In this document: positions 55,938 through 61,092 of the stretch, one piece after another
How positions within the stretch are numbered: the first letter of the stretch is position 1
Layout of the letters: every line of letters starts with the position of its first letter
NCBI RefSeq assembly: GCF_004348995.1
Contig: NZ_SMKQ01000027.1
Location: 1-61,092 of the forward strand
Reading direction: 5' to 3'
Source: Nonomuraea terrae
GTDB taxonomy: Bacteria; Actinomycetota; Actinomycetes; Streptosporangiales; Streptosporangiaceae
DNA length: 61,092 bases
Position numbers and translations under genes: made by a program
The notes under the pieces: model-generated
Seen by the model: the letters and a program-made list of their open reading frames with translations, nothing else
What the model was told of the DNA's origin: nothing
The model's database searches: none

Positions 55938-57118
55938 GCCAGGTTCTCCCAGATCACAGTGCCGCCCATGCCCATGCCGACGCACATGGTGGTGATGCCG
56001 TAACGCACGTCGGGACGCTCGCCGAACTGCCGCGCGAGCTGCGTCATCAGCCGCACGCCGGAGGAGGCGAGCGGGTGGCCGTAGGCGATCGCGCCGCCGT
56101 ACGGGTTGACGCTGGAGTCGTCCTCGGCGATGCCGAAGTGGTCGAGGAACGCCAGCACCTGGACGGCGAACGCCTCGTTGATCTCGAACAACCCGATGTC
56201 CGAAATATCGAGACCCGCCAGGCGGAGCGCCCGCTCCGTGGACGGGATCGGCCCCACGCCCATGACCTCCGGGTCCACGCCCGCGAACGCGTACGACACC
56301 AGCCGCATCTTCGGCGTGAGGCCCAGCTCGGCCGCCACGTCGGCGGCGGCCACGACGCAGCCGGTGGCGCCGTCGTTGACGCCCGAGGAGTTGCCCGCCG
56401 TGACGTGGCCGTGCGGCCGGAACGGCGTCTTCAGCCCGCTCAGCGCCTCCATCGTGGTGCCGGGCCGGGGCGCCTCGTCCTCGACCGCCAGGCCCCAGCC
56501 CTTCTCGGCCGTCCGGATCGCGGTCGGCACCAGGTCAGGCTGGATCTTGCCGTCGGCGTACGCCTTGGCCGCCCTCTCCTGCGACAGCACCGCGTACGCG
56601 TCCGCGCGCTCCTTGGTGATCCGCGGGTAGCGGTCGTGCAGGTTCTCCGCGGTCATGCCCATGACCAGCGCGCTCGGGTCGACCAGCTTCTCCGACAGGA
56701 AGCGCGGGTTGGGGTCGACGCCCTCGCCCATCGGGTGGCGGCCCATGTGCTCGACCCCACCCGCGATGGCGACGTCGTACGCGCCGAACGCGATGCCGCC
56801 CGCGACCGTGGTGACGGCGGTCATCGCGCCCGCGCACATGCGGTCGATGGCGTAGCCGGGCACGGTCTTGGGCAGCCCGGCCAGCACCGCCGCCGAGCGT
56901 CCGATGGTCAGTCCCTGGTCGCCGATCTGGGTGGTCGCGGCGATGGCGACCTCGTCCACCCGCTCGGGCGGCAGGGTGGGGTTACGCCTGATGAGCTCGC
57001 GGATGACCCGGACGACCAGGTCGTCGGCGCGGGTCTCGGCGTACAGCCCTTTCGGCCCCGACCTGCCGAAAGGGGTGCGAACGCCGTCGACGAACACGAC
57101 GTCACGAGAGGAAGGCAC
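55934..57118 (-). CDS. fadA: Acetyl-CoA acyltransferase (3-ketoacyl-CoA thiolase)
   Basis: 394 residues. The nucleophile Cys95 lies in DRMCAGAMTAVTTVAGG, the His348 motif is AYGHPLASSGVRL, and the second Cys379 is in TTMCVGMGMGG; NEAF occurs in EINEAFAVQVLAF. It performs the final thiolytic step of beta-oxidation, handing acetyl-CoA on. GTG 57118 has AGGAG about eight bases upstream; the open frame before it has no thiolase sequence. Confidence 0.94.
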   Translation of the reverse strand: MPSSRDVVFVDGVRTPFGRSGPKGLYAETRADDLVVRVIRELIRRNPTLPPERVDEVAIAATTQIGDQGLTIGRSAAVLAGLPKTVPGYAIDRMCAGAMTAVTTVAGGIAFGAYDVAIAGGVEHMGRHPMGEGVDPNPRFLSEKLVDPSALVMGMTAENLHDRYPRITKERADAYAVLSQERAAKAYADGKIQPDLVPTAIRTAEKGWGLAVEDEAPRPGTTMEALSGLKTPFRPHGHVTAGNSSGVNDGATGCVVAAADVAAELGLTPKMRLVSYAFAGVDPEVMGVGPIPSTERALRLAGLDISDIGLFEINEAFAVQVLAFLDHFGIAEDDSSVNPYGGAIAYGHPLASSGVRLMTQLARQFGERPDVRYGITTMCVGMGMGGTVIWENLA

Positions 57119-57159
57119 GGATTCGCTCCTCGTTGCTGGATGTGGTTCCGCGCCCAATG

Positions 57160-57945
57160 CTACTCGTCGGTAACTACCGCGCAGACGAGGGCTGCCGTGA
57201 CCAGGAGGTAGACCAGCCACGAGGCCGGCTCCCAGAGGTGCGCGCGGGCCGCGATCAGGACCGCGACCGCGAGGACCGCACCCGTCCGGAGTGCCGGGCC
57301 CACGCGTGGGCGCGCGCCGCGGCCGGGATCCCAAGGATCGCCAGGTGACCCACCCGAGCGCACGGCACGCGCCAGTATCCCCACAACGTCCCGTGCCCAC
57401 CACAGCGCGAACGACACCCCCGCCGCGACGCTGACCACCGACAGCGCCTCGACGGCCCAGCTCAGCGCGTTGGCGAAGGCGTGCAGGGCGGACTCGTGGA
57501 AGAAGCGCGGCAGGGTCCAGCCGAGCAGCAGCGTCACCGTCCAGCCGCAGGCGACGGCCAGCCGGGTCAGCGGGCGGGCCCGGCCGGAGCGGGCCAGGCC
57601 GTACAGCTCGCGTTCGCGACGCCGGACCCGGCGGGCGCGCACGCCCCAGACGTACTGGGTGACGGCCAGTGCCGGGAGCGCGGCGGCGAAGACGGCCAGC
57701 GCCAGCACGGCCAGCGGCAGCGTCTGCTCCCTGGTCGGGGCCCGCTCGGCGAGTAACTGGGTGGTGGCCAGCAGCGCGATCGAGGCGATGACGGCGACGA
57801 AGGCGCGGCGGCGGGCGGCGTCGGCCCCGGCCCGCAGGCCGGCGACGTCCCGGGCGCCGGGGAGGGGCGTCATCTCGGTCAACAGCATGAACGTCATGAT
57901 GACGTCACCGTGTGTCATGGCGCCCGGAATTCGTCGGCTTTGCAT
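57160..57945 (-). CDS. Hypothetical multi-pass membrane protein
   Basis: 261 residues with about five to six hydrophobic helices (AFVAVIASIALLATTQLLA, LPLAVLALAVFAAALPALA, LAVACGWTVTLLLGWTL, WAVEALSVVSVAAGVSFALW, GAVLAVAVLIAARAHLW, LVYLLVTAALVCAVV) and basic loops (RRVRRRERELYGLARSGRAR). I recognise no family. The start is uncertain: ATG 57945 has GAGGG upstream; ATG 57918 and GTG 57981 are other in-frame choices. Same strand as the thiolase gene, 41 bases upstream of it. Confidence 0.6.
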   Translation of the reverse strand: MQSRRIPGAMTHGDVIMTFMLLTEMTPLPGARDVAGLRAGADAARRRAFVAVIASIALLATTQLLAERAPTREQTLPLAVLALAVFAAALPALAVTQYVWGVRARRVRRRERELYGLARSGRARPLTRLAVACGWTVTLLLGWTLPRFFHESALHAFANALSWAVEALSVVSVAAGVSFALWWARDVVGILARAVRSGGSPGDPWDPGRGARPRVGPALRTGAVLAVAVLIAARAHLWEPASWLVYLLVTAALVCAVVTDE

Positions 57946-58121
57946 GGAGCCCTCGCTGATCGCGCTGTGCGCGTCTACCATCAGCGCGGGGGGACTTCCC
58001 TGCGTGCCTGGTCAGGCGGGGGTGTCGGGGCAGACACGTTCTCGTGGTGACGGAGCGGCGAGCCGGCTTTGTGGCCGGAGTCGCCCTCGCGCGCTCCGGC
58101 TGGTGACTATGCTTCGCGATC

Positions 58122-59651
58122 ATGGCTCGAGGAGTGGACAGCGTGAGAGGGCAGCGGGACGACGCGGTTCTCGGCCGCCGGGTCGCTCCACCGCCTGCCC
58201 CGCCGGAGCGGCGGGGCAGAGGCCGATCCGGGCCGCCGCGCAACCCGCTGACCCCGCTCGGATGGGTGAGCGTGGTCATGACCGTCGTGCTGGTGGCCGG
58301 CCTGCTCGGGGCCTACGGCTATTACCGGTACGTCCTGAGCGGCCTGGAGACCGAGCCGATCGAGGCGGGCGCGAACCGCCCGCCCGAGACCGGCGCGCTC
58401 AACGTGCTGCTCGTCGGCTCCGACTCCCGCGACGGCGACAACAAGGTGTACGGCGCCAAGTCGCAGGGCACGGGCGAGCGCACCGACACGATCATGCTCC
58501 TGCACATCGCCCCCAACCGCGACAACGCCACGGTGATCAGCTTCCCCCGCGACACCATGGTCCAGATCCCCGAGTGCGAGGGCCGGGGCGGCGCAGTCCT
58601 GCCGGCCGGCATCCGGCAGATCAACTCCGCCTTCAACGACGGCGGCATCAACTGCACGATCAGGACCCTCGAGTCGCTCACCAACATCAAGATCAACCAC
58701 TTCGTGAAGGTCGACTTCACCGGCTTCAAGTCGATCATCGACGCCATCGGCGGCATCGAGATCTGCCTGCCCAAGCCGGTCAACGACCCGCAGGCCAAGC
58801 TCCAGCTCGGCGCGGGCAAGCACGTGGTCAACGGCGAGCAGGCGCTCGGCTACGTACGCACCCGCTACTCCCTCGGCGACGGCAGCGACCTGAGCCGGAT
58901 CCAGCGCCAGCAGGTCTTCCTCACCAAGGTGGCCGAGAAGGTCACCGACGGCGGCCTGCTCACCGACCCCGCCAGGCTGAACAGCTTCGTGCAGGCCGCC
59001 GTCGGGGCCGTCACCGTGGACGAGGAGCTCACGGTCGATCGCATGCTGGAGATCGCCGACAGCGTCCGCGGCCTGACCGCCAAGGAGCTCAAGGGCATCA
59101 CGGTGCCCGTCGAGCCGTACCCGCCGGACACGGACCGGGTGCAGTTCGCCCAGCCGGCGGCCGGCAACTTCTTCGAGAGCGTGCGCAACGACGTCGAGGT
59201 CACCGCGGCCCCGACGCCCGGCAAGTCCGCCGCGCCCAAGATCGAGCACAGCCAGGTACGGGTGCAGGTCCTCAACGCCACCGGCGAGCAGGGCAAGGCG
59301 GGGCAGGTGGCCGAGGAACTGGCCGCCCAGGGCTTCGTCGTCACCCACGTGGGCAACGCCGCCCAGGCCGCGACCACGACGATCCGCTACGCCAAGAAGG
59401 ACGCCCAGGACGGGCCCGCGTACGGCGACGTGGTGGCCGCGCGGCTGTCGAAGGACAAGCGCACGCCGGTGGAGGGCAAGATCAAGCCGCTCACCGCGGA
59501 GCCGTACGAGTCGAAGGCGGCCAAGACGCCAGGCGGTCCGGTCATCCAGCTCGTCATCGGCGCCGACTGGCCGGGCGTGCGGGTGCTGTCGGCGATCCCC
59601 GACTCGCTCAAGGACAAGGTCGTCGACACCAGCACCAATCCTTGCCTGTGA
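58122..59651 (+). CDS. LytR-CpsA-Psr (LCP) family cell-wall glycopolymer ligase with LytR_C domain
   Basis: 509 residues: cytoplasmic Pro/Arg-rich N-terminus, one membrane helix (about 48-68), an extracellular LCP domain and a LytR_C domain. LCP landmarks are LNVLLVGSDSRDG, GERTDTIMLLHI, VISFPRDTMVQIP with its conserved Arg, GLNC-like GGINCTIRTLESL, and GEQALGYVRTRYSLGDGSDL. LytR_C is VRVQVLNATGEQGKAGQVAE near residue 385. LCP enzymes transfer lipid-linked glycopolymers onto peptidoglycan. ATG 58122 is the natural start. The long open frame on the same strand beginning further left is accidental. Confidence 0.92.
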   Translation: MARGVDSVRGQRDDAVLGRRVAPPPAPPERRGRGRSGPPRNPLTPLGWVSVVMTVVLVAGLLGAYGYYRYVLSGLETEPIEAGANRPPETGALNVLLVGSDSRDGDNKVYGAKSQGTGERTDTIMLLHIAPNRDNATVISFPRDTMVQIPECEGRGGAVLPAGIRQINSAFNDGGINCTIRTLESLTNIKINHFVKVDFTGFKSIIDAIGGIEICLPKPVNDPQAKLQLGAGKHVVNGEQALGYVRTRYSLGDGSDLSRIQRQQVFLTKVAEKVTDGGLLTDPARLNSFVQAAVGAVTVDEELTVDRMLEIADSVRGLTAKELKGITVPVEPYPPDTDRVQFAQPAAGNFFESVRNDVEVTAAPTPGKSAAPKIEHSQVRVQVLNATGEQGKAGQVAEELAAQGFVVTHVGNAAQAATTTIRYAKKDAQDGPAYGDVVAARLSKDKRTPVEGKIKPLTAEPYESKAAKTPGGPVIQLVIGADWPGVRVLSAIPDSLKDKVVDTSTNPCL

Positions 59652-59681
59652 CCTCGGTCGCGGGGCGCTGATCGGGCACGT

Positions 59682-59730
59682 CTCCGTAAGTCACACGAAA
59701 CCGCACGCCATTGGGGCGGTTGTTACGGAG
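59682..59730. promoter_or_regulatory. Inverted repeat in the leader of the repeat-protein gene
   Basis: CTCCGTAA (59682-59689) and TTACGGAG (59723-59730), 8-bp arms, followed by the AT-rich GTTATTTTAGGTAAAC. It is a promoter-like stretch about 100-145 bases before the GTG; the regulator is unknown. Confidence 0.4.
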
Positions 59731-59826
59731 CGTTATTTTAGGTAAACAAGTGAAAATTCCGGACAATGTGTGGTTGATTCTGCTAGGAAAGGGCGCTGTC
59801 CGAATACGTGTGAGAGAGGTTCCATC

Positions 59827-61092
59827 GTGGCGCGCGACGAGAACGACAGGTCGTACGAGGATGGGCAGGGTAGGTCGTCGAACCCCGACTTGACGGGGGA
59901 CGTGCTGTCGCCGCGGTGGAGCACCGAGGACACCGACGAGCAGCCCGCCATCCAGGTCTCCGGCAACGAGACCTACATCCTGCCGCTGGACAAACCGGTC
60001 GAGCCGCGTCCGGGTGAGGGTGTGCGCGACGTGCTCGACGGCCCGGCGCCGTACGACGTGCTGGGCGGCGGTAACCCGTCCCACGACGTGCTGGGCGGTG
60101 GCGACCCGTCCCACGACGTGCTGGGCGGTGGCAGCGCGTCTCGTGACGTGCTGGGGGGCGGGAGCTCCTCCCATGACGTGCGGGGCGGCGGGAACTCCTC
60201 CCATGACGTGCTGGGCGGCGCCAGTGGACCTCATGACGGGACGAGCGGGCCCCATGACGTGCGGGGCGCCGGGCACGACGACGTCCTCGGCACGAGCGCG
60301 ATGGCGGGCGCGGGCCACGACTACGGCGACTCCCGCGAGTCCGGGCGGCGCGACGGCGACAGCGGGGCGTACCCGGTGGAGGACGAGCCGTCCTACCTGC
60401 CGCTCGACCGCGGCTACGACGCCGACGACGACGACGACCGCCCCCGCCGCGGGTTCCTCGGCTCGGGCTGGACCGACGACTCCCACGACTCCCACGAGCA
60501 CCCGCGCGGTGAGCGTGAGGTGCGCCGCCGTACCAGGACGCTGCTGGTCGCCGCGGCCGCGGTGGTGGCGGTCGGCGTGGGCGTCGGCTGGATGCTCACC
60601 GGCACGTCCGCCGACGACCCCTGCGCGGGCGGCCGGTGCGCGAGCGTCGGGGACGTGAGCGCGCCCTCCGAGTCGTCGTTCCCCGAGGACACACCGGTCG
60701 AGGAGGAGGTCGCCGAGGAGCCGACCGAGAGCACGGAGCCGACGAAGCCGTCCAAGCCGCGCGAGCAGGTCGCCGACCAGCCGGACAACTCCGGCTACAC
60801 CCCGCAGACCCCCGCCGAGCAGCGCGCCCGGCCCACGCGCGAGCCGTCGCAGCGCCCGGAACGCCCGCGCGCCACCGAAACGTCGGCCGAGGAGAACGAC
60901 GGCCCCGCCCGCGTCTCCGAACGGCGGGTAGGCGACAGCTCCGGCACCGGCAGCAGCGGCACCACGGGCAGCGGCAACACCGGTGACAGCAAGGGCTCGG
61001 ACAACACGGCCGACGAGTCAACGGGCGACGGCGGCAGCGGCGGCAACACCGAGCAGTCCGACTCCACGCAGGAATCCGCCCCGGCCCAGACC
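59827..61092 (+). CDS. Single-pass membrane protein with decapeptide repeats and long disordered exterior tail (3' end outside window)
   Basis: 422 codons to the window edge, no stop. The cytoplasmic part has a short lead (GNETYILPLDKP), then about six decapeptide repeats of type HDVLGGGxxS (from residue 76), an Asp-rich stretch, and a basic juxtamembrane segment. One membrane helix (TLLVAAAAVVAVGVGVGWML, about 241-260) follows. The exterior tail is Ser/Thr/Glu/Pro- then Gly/Ser-rich without domain features up to the edge. GTG 59827 has GAGAGAGG upstream. YxLPLD occurs twice (ETYILPLDKP, PSYLPLDRG), possibly a binding motif. I recognise no family; the neighbouring LCP ligase hints at a cell-envelope role. 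Confidence 0.7.
   Translation, partial: MARDENDRSYEDGQGRSSNPDLTGDVLSPRWSTEDTDEQPAIQVSGNETYILPLDKPVEPRPGEGVRDVLDGPAPYDVLGGGNPSHDVLGGGDPSHDVLGGGSASRDVLGGGSSSHDVRGGGNSSHDVLGGASGPHDGTSGPHDVRGAGHDDVLGTSAMAGAGHDYGDSRESGRRDGDSGAYPVEDEPSYLPLDRGYDADDDDDRPRRGFLGSGWTDDSHDSHEHPRGEREVRRRTRTLLVAAAAVVAVGVGVGWMLTGTSADDPCAGGRCASVGDVSAPSESSFPEDTPVEEEVAEEPTESTEPTKPSKPREQVADQPDNSGYTPQTPAEQRARPTREPSQRPERPRATETSAEENDGPARVSERRVGDSSGTGSSGTTGSGNTGDSKGSDNTADESTGDGGSGGNTEQSDSTQESAPAQT
60052..60231 (+). repeat. Tandem 30-bp repeat (decapeptide HDVLGGGxxS)
   Basis: Six consecutive 30-base units beginning TAC/CAC/CGT-GAC-GTG-CTG-GGC-GGY, the first three being nearly identical; degenerate units continue to about 60285. 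The repeat keeps the reading frame. Confidence 0.88.

Noticed and set aside
57470..59671. 733-codon plus-strand frame over the LCP gene
   Set aside because: It is Arg/Gly-rich with no domains and is out of frame with the clear LCP protein at 58122-59651.
60052..60285. 30-bp repeats as a CRISPR array
   Set aside because: Repeats are adjacent with no unique spacers and keep an open reading frame.

Overview
The window is very GC-rich, with GC-biased third codon positions, frequent GTG starts and ATGA/GTGA overlaps. Its gene families (F420-type LLM oxidoreductase, DUF1707/PadR pair, ECF41-like sigma factor, SSI inhibitor, LCP protein) indicate a filamentous actinobacterium. A Streptosporangiales relative such as Nonomuraea is my guess; nothing here fixes the genus.

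Layout. 1-5.8 kb: the 5' part of an RNA-repair methyltransferase (Hen1) and an LLM oxidoreductase on the minus strand, then a GH18-like protein that has lost its catalytic motif, then a three-gene two-component operon whose second kinase has Asn in place of the phospho-accepting His. 6.1-14.1 kb: an operon with an exact 14-bp CebR-type operator, encoding a family-5 (oligopeptide-type) ABC importer and a GH2 beta-mannosidase-like enzyme; oligosaccharide uptake and cleavage is the likely job. 14.0-19.5 kb: a His-rich DUF1707/PadR pair, a DUF457 membrane protein, and aconitase behind MarR-like and iron-box-like sites. 19.6-21.6 kb: what look like deletion scars (a response regulator/kinase remnant, a truncated D,D-carboxypeptidase, an AraC regulator lacking its middle) around a zinc metallopeptidase.

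23.3-41.6 kb is a carbohydrate island bracketed by two paralogous SorC-type regulators. Its first half has a nucleoside-hydrolase-like enzyme, a MalEFG-type ABC importer, an aldo/keto reductase and a secreted DUF1593 (nucleoside-hydrolase-fold) protein. Its second half is one tightly coupled operon: TIM-barrel sugar isomerase, two-subunit transketolase, FGGY kinase, DUF2291 protein and a ribose-type ABC importer. That enzyme set matches the isomerase/kinase/transketolase route known for D-apiose, so the island may release, import and degrade a furanoside or branched pentose.

41.9-49.7 kb: a VOC protein coupled to an ECF41-like sigma factor, a XylF-type ABC importer with a ROK regulator, and two secreted zinc metallopeptidases. 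49.8-61.1 kb: dxs, an APC amino-acid transporter, an SSI-type protease inhibitor, a fatty-acid beta-oxidation pair, a membrane protein, an LCP cell-wall ligase, and the start of a membrane protein with decapeptide repeats that runs off the end. No tRNA, rRNA, CRISPR array or intact mobile element was seen.
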